Positions 46,072-56,537 of a stretch of DNA of 64,000 bases are shown piece by piece. The stretch is from Onthophagus taurus (Eukaryota > Arthropoda > Insecta > Coleoptera > Scarabaeidae), in assembly GCF_036711975.1 (NCBI RefSeq), contig NC_091968.1, forward strand, positions 20,274,001 to 20,338,000, written 5' to 3'. Positions within the stretch are counted from its first letter, which is position 1. Each line of letters begins with the position of its first letter. A program made the translations under genes and the position numbers. The notes below the pieces were generated by a model. That model ran no database searches, was not told the DNA's origin, and was given only the letters and a program-made list of their open reading frames with translations.

Positions 46072-46257
46072 GTTGCTAAATAAAAATGGATTTTATACAG
46101 AAATTCATAGACACTTTAAACTAGCTTCAAAACATTATTGAACGAGCTCATCCAGTTTAATTGTATTGACTGTGTCAAGATTTAGGATAGACATAGACCT
46201 TTAGCCAAGATACTTCGGGAAGATGAATACTGTAACCCTTAACCCGAAACGTATGCT

Positions 46258-48494
46258 TTAAGCAAGATGACCTTTTTCTACCCTAAACACTTTTATGTCA
46301 GTGACTTTAACCAATTCACCTTCCGTATTCTTAAGCACATTGTTGATACCCATCTGATTCAGAAGTTCTTTAAAGTCAAAAAAACTTTCGTGGCACATCT
46401 CTTCCACAGAATACGGCTTGCCATTTTTTTTGCCTGCCTGATGAGTGTCATGTACTGTTCTGGGACATAAATCGATGCAGATTTCCTAAATTTTCTGACA
46501 TTACGTTCTATTACAGAATGGGCACTATCGCCCTCATTCTGTGTATGTCCTGTTACGAGATATTTATGAGTGATCGAGTGAATGTTCTGTAATTTTGAAA
46601 CAGCAAACAAATATAAACCAAAAATAAATTTGTTCTTATTCTGCCCGGTACAATTATCGCTATAGAAAACAACATCTATAATTTTTTCTTCGTTTTGGGC
46701 TATATTGTTTAAATTATTTAAGTAATGCCAGACGCACGAAGCAATTTCATTTGCTCCTCTGTGTCCTTGTGCTTCATGCCAAACATAACAATCCACCTTG
46801 TTATCTTTCAATTGATATACAGTAAAATTAAAAACATTCAATTTTGATACGTAGTAAAAAGAAGATGCATCTCCTGTTGGGCATGGCAACACCGCTTGCA
46901 AATCATAAACAGCAACAGTGCTGGTTGACGCTTTATCCTTCTCTTTCTCCTGTCGTGATAGTTCTTTTTCTTTAAGGTGGGTGTCGTATTTTTCTTGCAG
47001 ATCACCTTTTTCTTCCGTACTGGCATTTACAAAAGCAAGGCACAATTCGCATTGGTCCTTTTTGGGAGTGAAAAATGCAATATTGAACTGCTTGTTGAAT
47101 ATTGTATAATACATTAAATAATTAGAGTATGGGATATTTTGTTCCTCACACGCTGATTTATAGTCTCTATAGAGCTCAGAAACTGTCTTACTACCTTCTA
47201 TATACTCCTTTTTTGTCTGAGATCGGCAGTAGTGACTTTCAATACGTGGTATCGAATTTATATGAGCTCTAATACCATTTTTACATCCTCAGAAACCGAT
47301 GCATGATTCCCATGCTTCCCTCTCTTTTCTGTCTGTAAGATCCCTTTGGTAAGGAAAACTTGTTTTTGTTGTACAGTGCGTATAATCCTGCTATTAATTC
47401 CTAATGTGGCCATGAACATCAGTTTACAGACACGAATCTTTTGGCCACCTAAATCTAAATGGAAAGCATTATTACTACCACGGTGGCTTTGGTCTTTTTT
47501 ATATTGATATTTTGGTGTAACTGCAATCATACACGACGATATGAAATCGCGCTGAAGATCAGACATTTGCCAATATTCTGTGAATATTTTTCGCCTATTT
47601 TCTTCGGTAAACTTAGTAGAACATGTTAATCGGCATTTAGTACCACAAGGCGGTAGCATTTGCTTTCCATCACGTGATACTAACATGCGCTGTTTAGTTC
47701 CATCCTCTGTTGTAATTATTTTAATAGATTCGTAAGGTTGACCACTATTTCTGAGAAGTTTGGCTTTGTTTTTTTGCCACAAATCTTTATTACATTATTT
47801 TTCTTGACGTTCTGTTTTGTTTGAGAACGATTTGTAACACAACGTTTTTTGGAATTATTTTCTCCTAATGACGTGGTCGCTTCTTCATCAGATTCACTTG
47901 ATGATGACGATGATGAGTCAGTTTTACTACTTGCAAAATTTGGATCACGTACTGAATCATATGAGACAAAAGGATCTGTAAGCTTTTTTTCCTCATTATC
48001 TGCAGTACTGCTTCTATCCTCACTTCCTTCATTCAAATGACTTTGGCATTGAAATTTGGATAAATCGGGTTCTGTAAGAAAAATACCTTTTATTTTATAG
48101 TAAAATATTAATTCCTCACCTCTTACCGTTCTCAACGTTTTCAATTGGGATATTATCACCGCAGGTTATTTCTAATTGTTCAGCAATGGTTGGATTATTA
48201 TCAATAACTTTTTCTAAAATAACATATTCTTTATTTATATGCGTATAATTATGATAGCAGTAATATAATTATCTTACCATTATCATGGTTCTTATTTTCA
48301 TCAATATTACAAGGTATAACTTCTATGTCTCCGTCTGAAAGAAAGTTATTTTAATTTGATGTGTACAAGAGTATAATAGCTTACCAGTGGTAACATTTTG
48401 AATTTTCACGTTGTTTTGACTCCGTTGTAGAGTTAAAGTGCGATTCCTTGCTTTCTTTGGCAAGTTTTAGAATTAATTTTGAGCGGCTACTCAT
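46258..48494 (-). pseudogene. DUF7869-type multicopy insect protein, five coding segments, four frame breaks
   Basis: Start MSSRSKLILKLAKESK at 48494. The exons are 48494-48385, 48334-48278, 48213-48127 and 48071-46258, with clean GTAAG donors and AG acceptors and introns of 50-64 bp. The N-terminal part is acidic and serine-rich (run of eight serines, about 47905). Then come WQKNKAKLLRNSGQPYES, GTKCRLTCSTKF (Cys-rich), HINSIPRIESHYCRSQTKKE and CELC. The core, RNase H-fold-like by inspection, has VVFYSDNCTGQNKNKFIFGL and LVTGHTQNEGDSAHSVIER. The tail ends KVFRVEKGHLA. Single-base frame breaks lie at about 48450, 47800, 47280 (five A, six expected) and 46427 (eight A, nine expected). The family is widespread in insects and of unknown function. 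The DUF name is from memory. Confidence 0.78.
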
Positions 48495-48680
48495 TGCTCC
48501 CGTGGAAATATTATAAAGAATTTAATTTCTCTAAAACAGAAGCATAGCAGCTAAGCATAATTTGCTTGTACTATCAAGAAAGAAAATAAAAAATATCTTA
48601 TGTTTTTAGAACAATACTGACCTATTTTAAAATGTTACATAGCAAAACACACAATTTGTAAAACTTTTTAAACCTTCATG
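48495..48680. promoter_or_regulatory. Shared divergent promoter region of the two-gene element
   Basis: 186 bp between the start codon of the DUF7869-type gene (minus) and the first recognisable transposase codons (plus). AT-rich, no internal TTAACCC ends. Promoter role is inferred from position only. Confidence 0.4.
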
Positions 48681-50041
48681 TAGTAGACATAATACCCGAA
48701 TAAATTTGAACGATCCAGATTTTGAAAATAAGGTACACGAAATGTTGGCTAACGGAACAAGTTTATATTCATCGAACAAAGAACCTGATGAAATAGCAGA
48801 TAATTCGGACCAAGATGCTGATTATATTTTAGAGTATACTAATGATTAAAGTCAGATGATGATTTCCTGGACATATCCGACGAAGTCATATATTGTGGCA
48901 AAAATGGTTTTTAGTGGATGTCGACTGAACCAATAAGAAACACTGAAACCAGATCGCATAATATCATTACTGGTTTACCAGGGCTAACTACAATTGGTAG
49001 AAATTTAGGAAATAATCCTTCTAAAGAAGAGATTTGGAATGCACTAATCGATAATGATATGATACGAATTCTACTAAAATAAAAGCGCTGCTTGGACTCC
49101 TTATGTTGTCAACAATTATGAAATCCTCACATGAGGACATATTATCCCTATTTTCCAAAGATTATTTGGGGCAGCCCATTTTTAGAACGACAAAGTCTGT
49201 TAAAAGGTTCGAAATTTTACTAACCAACCTCAGATTTGATAACAGCGTAGATCGGGAAGAACGAAAGAAGTCGAATCCAACATCTCTGATATTTTTGACA
49301 AATTCGTTTCAAACAGCCAAAAACTATTTTCCGTAGGAAAATGCGTTAATATTGATGAAATGTACTTTATACCTTTTAGAGGTAATTGTCATTTTCGTAT
49401 ATGCATGCCTAGCAAGCCAGCTAAACATGGCATAAAAGTAATGTGCATGACCACACGCAATGCATATTTCTACAATGGCTACATTTACGCAGGAAAAGAT
49501 ACTGATGGTGGGTGTAGGGCTCCTTGAAGAAGAGAGAAAACTATCTAAGCCTTCACAATGTGTGATTAGATTGTGTAAACCTATCGAAAGATCAAACAGA
49601 AACGTAACTGTAGATAACTATTTTACGTCAATAGAAGTAATCTGGCTTGACGCAATAGAGCAGTTCTATTAGTTTAAACTATGCACCATTCTAAAGATAA
49701 TGAACTTGGAAAGCCAGAAATAATTAAATGTTACAACTATACCAGTCAAGAGTTGATGTTCTCGATATGAAATGCGCTAATTTTATATAATACATTAGCT
49801 GTATTTTACACCCTAGTAAACATCACTAGGGTTTTTGGTTTTTGAACTGTTAAAACCTTATCTAAGGCAAACACTAACAACAAATTTTTCTGGGGAACTG
49901 CGGTCTAAATCTTTTGAGATTTGCTGTTGCACATCAAGTCCACAATGATGAAAATACTGTTCCCGATGGCAAGAAAAACTTGCAGTATTTGGCAGAAAAA
50001 CGAATTAATGTTGCATCCGTTGTTCCAAGCCAATTTCCTTA
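48681..50041 (+). pseudogene. piggyBac-type transposase, heavily degraded
   Basis: Blocks in order: NLNDPDFENKVHEML and an acidic N terminus; GLPGLTTIGRNLGNNPSKEE; MKSSHEDILSLFSKDYLGQP and TTKSVKRFEILLTNLRFDNS (49109-49250); CVNIDEMYFIPFRGNCHFRI (first catalytic D, about 49355); PSKPAKHGIKVMCMTT; QCVIRLCKPIERSNRNVTVD (second D, about 49615); MHHSKDNELGKPEIIKCYN; and VDVLDMKCANF (third D, about 49755). Many stops and shifts, with C-terminal deletions, make it inactive. It is clearly a different lineage from the transposase at 56538, and much more decayed than the DUF7869-type gene beside it. Confidence 0.85.
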
Positions 50042-50224
50042 GAATGTAGTCGAAAATTAATAATTATAATTTGAGCAGTTATTACTATGAATGAAGTTGT
50101 ATATTTGAAGTTATATTTTTATTTTATCAAGGTCTGATAGACATGTTGTTTCTAATAAGGTTGATATTTCAATGTTTCGGGTTAAGGGTTAAAGATCTGA
50201 TAGACTTAATATAACAAATTACCA

Positions 50225-50430
50225 GCCGATTCGAAATTGTTTTACTGGGGAATTTAAACGAACGTATTGGAAGAAGGTTAAAGGATGACGTGTGTCATGT
50301 GAGAGAATAAATTAAGTGATATTCCATATTCAGCAGCATTAGACATGGTGAAAAAAATACATGAGGGGGCCGCTGAAGCATTGGGATTAGAGTACTACAT
50401 CAAAACCAGACCTGATTGGTACAGAAAAAA
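50225..50430 (+). pseudogene. RTE-like LINE fragment
   Basis: ILLGNLNERIGRRLKDDV (endonuclease GDFN-type block with D changed) and GAAEALGLEYYIKTRPDWY (linker), with a deletion between. It lies between the piggyBac element and the next mariner. Confidence 0.6.
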
Positions 50431-50438
50431 AATATATA

Positions 50439-50710
50439 CAGGGTGATTCATAAGTAATGGGCCAAATTGTAAATGTACGTTCAGGAGGCCAAAATAATAA
50501 TATTTTCATTAACAATAATGGGTCTTAGTCTGCTCCTTACTGAGATACAGGATGTTAAAGCGAAAAAAATAAAATAGATTTTTGTTAATAGATCAGCTAC
50601 TTTTCTACATAATGACTCATAGTTGACTTATAGTTTTTGTAAGGGTAAACAATAATGTGTGAGAGGATTTGAGTTAACTCGTAGATGTCGCCACATGCGC
50701 CATATGAATT
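50439..50710 (+). repeat. Left inverted repeat of the 50439 mariner
   Basis: Reverse complement of 52261-52532 with very few mismatches. The outermost bases differ slightly (GGGTGATT versus GGATGATT). Confidence 0.93.
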
Positions 50711-50803
50711 ATGAAACGTCAATGAGCTTTTACGTTTAATGAATAGTTTAAAACATTTTATTGTTAAGTAAACTGATTCATTCTTGTCCTAACATAAATC
50801 AAA

Positions 50804-51857
50804 ATGCCGAGACATAATCACTTTTCAAACGAAGAAATGAGAGACATGTTATGCGTTTACGCACAAGAACGTTTTTCTGGGCAAGCAGCATCCAGAAAAT
50901 ATCGTGAAATGTACCCTTACAGAAGGCAGCCAAACCGGAAGATATTTCAAAATATATATAATCGATTGGGTGAAACAGGTTCATTTCGTCCAAAATATCA
51001 TACAGGACGTCCTAAGATTATCACTCCGCAGCAAGAAGATGAAATTTTGGTAAGAATTGCGCAAAATTCTGAAATAAGCACTCGTCGATTGTCTGCAGCA
51101 ACTGGAATAAGCCAACCATCCGTGACTAGAATTTTACACAAGGAAAATTTATATCCCTATCATTTTATACCTGTGCAAAATTTACTTCCAACAGATTATC
51201 GAATCAGAGTTCAATTTTGTCAGTGGCTAAAAGGAAAATTGAATAATAATCCAACATTCCTAAATAACATTCTTTTCACGGATGAAGCAACCTTTACCAG
51301 ACGCGGAGTTTTTAATTGGCGAAATAGTCATGCCTGGGAAACCGAAAACCCTCGTTTAAAAAAAGATAGACATTTCCAGCACGAGTTTAAAATAAATGTG
51401 TGGTGCGGTGTAATAGGCAATACATTACTGGGCCCAGTTGAATTACCTCCTAATTTAAATGGAGAGTCATATTTAATTTTTTTAAATAATGACTTAGTCG
51501 ACCTCTTGGGAGATCTTCCATTACAACTAAGAAGAAATATGTGGTTCATGCAAGACGGTGCTCCTCCACATTTTTCACGTGCTGTGCGCGAACATCTGAA
51601 TGAAACATTCCCTCACCGTTGGATTGGACGTGGTAGTGAATTTCAGTGGCCACCATGTGTGGGGTTACATGAAATCAATGGTCTATGCTGAACCTACTAT
51701 AAATACACGAGACGAGTTATGGAATAGAATTCAAGATGCAGCCAATTCAATACGAAATAATCCTGCTACATTTTTTAAAGTCAGACAATCCTTAACCAAA
51801 CGGTTAAATGCGTGTATAAATGCTGGTGGTGGTCATGTTGAAAACCTTTTGCAGTAG
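50804..51857 (+). pseudogene. Mariner-type transposase lacking the third aspartate region
   Basis: MPRHNHFSNEEMRDMLCVYA starts a paired-type DNA-binding region: helix-turn-helix 1 around residues 8-55, a GRPK hook at 68-71, and helix-turn-helix 2 (ISTRRLSAATGISQPSVTRI) at 91-110. The catalytic core has LFTDEATF (D160) and MWFMQDGAPPH (D251). At residues 280-285 (EFQWPP) a deletion of about 35 bp removes the expected SPDL-type block with the third aspartate and shifts the frame. The C terminus then continues in another frame (VWGYMKSMVYAEPTINTRDE to NAGGGHVENLLQ, to 51857). Everything else is stop-free, so the copy died by this one lesion. Confidence 0.93.
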
Positions 51858-52260
51858 CTCATAATTAAGCTTAAATTTAATTTAACTTCGCACAACATTA
51901 ACATGTAGGTTTTGATAACAGTTGTCGTAAGTGGTCTTAGTTCAAGTCTGTTCTAATGTTGTATTTCGTTTTATTAACTGGCGTACAATAAATTCAGTTT
52001 AATATTGTTATCAATTATCAATTACGGTTAGGTAAATGTCAACATTCCATGCCATGCTTGTGTCTTAACAGATTAATGCTACGTCGACCACCGTGAAATG
52101 TAGTGTAGTGAATTAGTAAAATTCAAATATCTCGAAAATCGTTAATATTTTCAAGATCAAAGAAGTATAGCTTTTTTCTACAGAAATGATGGGGCTATCC
52201 AAATTAAACAAGTATGTTGTAAAATAATGAGCGATAAAAAATTTGTAGCTGATTTCATCT

Positions 52261-52532
52261 AATTCATATGGCGCATGTGGCGACATCTACGAGTTAACTC
52301 AAATCCTCTCACACATTATTGTTTACCCTTACAAAAACTATAAGTCAACTATGAGTCATTATGTAGAAAAGTAGCTGATCTATTAACAAAAATCTATTTT
52401 ATTTTTTTCGCTTTAACATCCTGTATCTCAGTAAGGAGCAGACTAAGACCCATTATTGTTAATGAAAATATTATTATTTTGGCCTCCTGAACGTACATTT
52501 ACAATTTGGCCCATTACTTATGAATCATCCTG
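52261..52532 (-). repeat. Right inverted repeat of the 50439 mariner
   Basis: Pairs with 50439-50710. It begins AATTCATATGGCGCATGTGG and ends at the TA target duplication. Confidence 0.93.
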
Positions 52533-52719
52533 TATATATGTACCTATATCGAGATACAAACAGCGGGATCCAGAAAAATCTGCTCTATCCAACCGAATAA
52601 ACAGAAAGGAATAAAAACAAAATAAAACAAAAGAAAAGGAAAGAAAAAAAAGAAAAACAACCTGAAGGTCAACCTTACCTTGTAGAGCCTGCAATAGAAA
52701 ATAATAACAAAAACTCAAT

Positions 52720-54020
52720 TCAGATGAGAATTAACTGACATCCGCTGACTGCTGACAAAACATTAGTCTCCTTAGTTTTGTACGAAATCGAGATAAAGAC
52801 AACTGTCGCAACATAATTGGTAAAGATCCGTATGATTTGTTGATTGAATATTGAAGTTCTAAATCTTGGCGGATACAAACTGACTCCCGACCTGGTTTGA
52901 CGAAGCTGTGGTTTAAATATAATTTTATTATATAGATATTCCGGAATTCCAGAGACCACAATTCTGTGGAATAGAACCACACTGTAAAACTCCCTTCTGT
53001 TGCACATACTCAACCAATCAGCCTCTTTAAGTTTATAAGAAATTTTTTCAAATTTTCGATTCCATAGATAAATCTAAGACAACTGTTTTGTACTCTCTGT
53101 ATACTTCGCGAAGTGACCGCATCAATAGCACCATGATATAGCAGACATAAAGTTAGAACATAAGAGCACAAATGCGTCACACAAAAATTTTATGGGCAGG
53201 TATGACCGATGCGGATACGGAATTCGCAAATTGCTGTAAGTTCTTTTAATATACATTGCAATCTGTTGCTTACATCTAAAATTATTGTCTAAAATCAAAC
53301 CAAGACACATAGCCTCTGAAACTCTTTTAATTAACGTATCATTCAACTTAATAGCCAAGTCAGGAGCAGCTTTTGTCTACTAAAGCACATCCACATAGAT
53401 TTGTCAGGGTTCATTTTTAAGTGATGGTAAGAAGATTCAACAACACCACTATCCGCATCCACATAAGAAGCGTACAGTTATGTATCATCTGCATAAGAGT
53501 TAATCTTACAAAACTGAATAAATTTGCTGAACTGCGAAGTATATAAAGAAAATAAGATAGTACCCAACACAGAATCTTGTGGAACATCGCTTGTTACTGC
53601 CAAATCGCTAGAAACAGAATCGTCATTCCTCACCCGCTGTATGCGATCACTAAGATAATCACGTAAAATAGATACTGTGTCTTCACTAAATCCCAAATAT
53701 CGAAATAATTTACAAATAACAGTATGGTTAGCAGTATCAAATGCCTTAGAGTAATCCAAGAAAACTACGGCGGTATTCATTTCTCTGTCAAGAGCAGCCA
53801 GCAAATCATCTGTTAAATTCAGTATTGATTTTGGAACCCTTCAGTTCCACATATTCTGCCAACTGTATCTTCATAATTTTTTCTAAAATTTTGAAAAGGA
53901 CAGGAAGCACACTAATAGGTCGCAAGTCGCCATATTCTTGTGGGTCACCCTTCTTAGGCAGCGGAACAATCATAGCACACTTGCATTCCAATGCAAATAC
54001 ATGTTCAGTATTTAACCAAC
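52720..54020 (-). pseudogene. R1/jockey-like LINE copy A, RT to C terminus
   Basis: On the minus strand: MIVPLPKKGDPQEYGDLRPI (RT finger, about 53950), AVVFLDYSKAFDTANHTV (palm, about 53760), [13 protein letters not shown] and NSYADDT (about 53490). The thumb is SEAMCLGLILDNNFRCKQQI (about 53310). The C-terminal block is SMCNRREFYSVVLFHRIVVS (about 52990), ending SYGSLPIMLRQLSLSRFRTK in a shifted frame. It is the same family as 9806-11712. Several stops are present. Confidence 0.85.
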
Positions 54021-56130
54021 TTAATATTCCTCGACGCCTGTTCGACAATGTATGAGAAATCCTGTCACGCTTTTTAAAGCCATAAATAAAACGCAGGCAA
54101 GCATTTTGCACTCTCTGAATCCTATCCATTTACGTACTATGAACACAGGAGTGGTCTCCAAAATTAATTAAATAGAGTACAAACGCCTCACAACAATGAA
54201 TGAGGATTTTCAATTTCTGGCTCAAGATATGTCTATAATATATGATTCCAAGATTGCGAGCCTCAGATGAAATACCAAGTTTAACATCGTTAAGTCGCAA
54301 ATCTACAGAATCCTTCACCACATCCGGGCCAAAAACAACAACATACGACTTGGTAGTAATTAATAGTAAGACAGTGCCTCTTAACATAACTAAGCAGTCT
54401 ATCAGGGTCAGCATTGATACATACTTCTGCGTTCCGAACATTGTCCCTATCAAAGGTATAATAAACTTCCGTATCATCTGCATACATATGACTTTTGCAA
54501 AGTTTTAATTGACTAGTAAGATTAAGTGTGTATATTAATTACAATATCGGACCCAGAATAGATCCCTGAGGTACACCGGATATCATAGGGATTGTCTCTG
54601 AACACTTACCATCCACCTTTACGAACTGAGATCGATGGTCTAAGTAATTACTAATCAGACGAACATCCAATGGGGAGAACCCGACGTAATGCAATATTGA
54701 AATAAGAGTTAAGTGATGTAGAGTGTCAAATTCCTTTGAAAAATCAAGCAACACAAGAGCTGTATACATCGTCAAGAAGAGCAGATATTCAACTAAATCC
54801 TTTTCGAAAACCTGATTGCTTGTTAGTCAGATTGGGAAATGAATCAACATGTTTCCAAATTCTGGCAGCAATAATTTTCTCGAAAACTTTTGAAAGCACT
54901 GGCAGAATACTAATAGGTCTGAAATCATTCAAATCCTTACAACTGCTCTCCTTAGGTACCGGAATAATCGAAGCTATTTTCCACAAATCAGGATAAACAG
55001 CATGCTCTATACAAAAATTGAAAATGTGCCATAGGTAGGGATGGTAGGACAGCACATCAGCAACATTTGCCTACTTAGAGTAAAGTGGGGAAATATGCCG
55101 CGCTGGGTAATACGCCGCGAGTATACTTGAGTAAGGTGGCAAAACGTTAGTGTAAGGTGGCAAGCACGTCCACAAATCAAATTATTCAAGTTTTTAGTAG
55201 GTAACGTCAGTATAAAGGTAAGTACTCTTAAGAAAATGTTCTTATGTGAGGTTATAAGTAGAGATGAAAGCAGTTCTAAATCTTTTTGATCTAATTTGAA
55301 TAAGGGTATCCCAAAGTATATAAAGAATATATTGAAACACAAATCTAATAAAATAGTTTTATTTCAACAAGAATCTTATTCCCCAACATATGTTGTCATA
55401 TTACCCAACTGCATGGGGAATATAGCAATTTGACTTTTCCTGTTAATTTAATTCCTATTGAATTTACAGTCAATTTAGCCCGGAGAGATGATTTACTGCA
55501 TTTGCCTAAAAGCCTGAAGAATGGCTTGTAAGCATTGTTTTATCACAGCATGTACAGGCTATGAAGTTATAGACGACCAAAAAAACAAGTTGCCATATTA
55601 CCCCAACTTACTCTATATTGTCACAACCAACAACATTTGTTTTTATAGAGTTCAACGCGTTAAGTACCTCTACTCCTGAAACCATACTGAACGAGAGTTC
55701 CTGGTCAATAATGGGTAAGCGATTAGAATTATAATAGTTAATTAGCTCCTGATCGCCAATACTATCATTTTTTGAAGAAAGAAAAAAATTATTTATACTA
55801 TTAACGTCAGTAAAAGCACAAGTCACCTGGAATCTCCCGCGAACAATACCAAACTTTCTGAACGTATTCTAAAGCTGTCGGGCATTATTCGCTAGTGATA
55901 ATTGGGATAGTAATGCCCTTTTTTCACGTTGAATTGAATTGGTAGTAAAGTTTCGCAATTGGTTGTAATAATTAAAATCAGCAGTTGTAGTAGTTGCTTT
56001 AAATTTGGTATAAGCACTCTTTTTTTGCTAATTGAGTTTCTTTATAAGAAAGAAATCGCAATGGATCTTTCTGATGTCATCAACAAACAAAGATAGTGCT
56101 TCGCTTTGTGGAAGCGCAAGCAACTGTAGT
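54020..56130 (-). pseudogene. R1/jockey-like LINE copy B, fused head-to-tail with copy A
   Basis: On the minus strand, from 56000: FNYYNQLRNFTTNSIQREKR (linker), MVSGVEVLNALNSIKTNVVG, an inserted MITE (55078-55611), then SYHPYLWHIFNFCIEHAVYP, DFRPISILPVLSKVFEKII, ALVLLDFSKEFDTLHHLTLI (palm), SGVPQGSILGPIL and HMYADDTEVYYTFDRD (catalytic). The C-terminal block is MDRIQRVQNACLRFIYGFKK, which runs directly into copy A near 54020 in one open frame. Many frame breaks are present. The 5' end meets the piggyBac element at 56133. Confidence 0.85.
55078..55611. mobile_element. MITE inserted in LINE copy B
   Basis: Inverted ends GAGTAAAGTGGGGAAATATG and, reversed, GAGTAAGTTGGGGTAATATG, with TA on both sides. 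Removing the insert restores the LINE frame (GCDNI followed by SRQMLLMCC), which fixes the boundaries. 534 bp, no transposase. The ends resemble pogo/mariner-type MITEs. Confidence 0.88.
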
Positions 56131-56537
56131 ATTTAACCCTAGGATGTACAAACTGGGCCTCTCAGGCCCGGCGAGATTTTAGTTACTCATAATTTTCTTA
56201 AAATAATTTCAATCGGCTTGAGCATTTAGATATGCTTTAAACACGTCTTTATTGAATTCAAAAACATTCAAGTGTAATTAGCAATCGAAAAAAAAAAATT
56301 TAGTATTTGCATAAACCGGGCCTCCGAAGCCCGTGTACTACTAGTTACTATAGAACAAGTTTCAACCTGTTCAGTACAGATTGAGGGTTATTATAATTTG
56401 TCAAACACTGCTGCGCGGAATTGTGCGTGTCTGTGCAAGTTAAAACGTGCATTACTGTTGGATGTAGAAAGGTGCAGCTGTTTTTCATTCAGTTGGAATA
56501 GAAGTTGGATTGAGTGAGCTTATGAGATACATATGAT

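Larger units (their letters stand above)
46236..50188 (+). mobile_element. piggyBac-like element carrying two divergent genes
   Basis: The left end CCCTTAACCCGAAAC (46236-46250) and the right end GTTTCGGGTTAAGGG (50174-50188) are perfect 15-bp inverted repeats. TTAA follows on the right and GTAA (a one-base change) precedes on the left. The alternative boundary at the inner TTAA (46239-46242 and 50182-50185) would give perfect TTAA duplications and an 8-bp repeat. Inside, a piggyBac-type transposase relic runs right and a DUF7869-type gene runs left, from a shared ~190-bp gap. Size 3953 bp. The DUF7869-type stop codon is 8 bp inside the left repeat and the transposase ends ~150 bp from the right repeat. 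Both genes therefore look integral to the element. Confidence 0.8.
50439..52532 (+). mobile_element. Mariner-like element with 272-bp near-identical inverted repeats
   Basis: Ends CAGGGTGATTCATAAGTAAT (50439) and the reverse complement CATCCTG (ending 52532), flanked by TA. The arms 50439-50710 and 52261-52532 match almost perfectly. The coding region occupies 50804-51857. High arm identity suggests recent insertion. Confidence 0.95.

Noticed and set aside
47849-48040. Serine/aspartate-rich plus-strand frame
   Set aside because: Antisense of the acidic serine-rich segment of the DUF7869-type gene.
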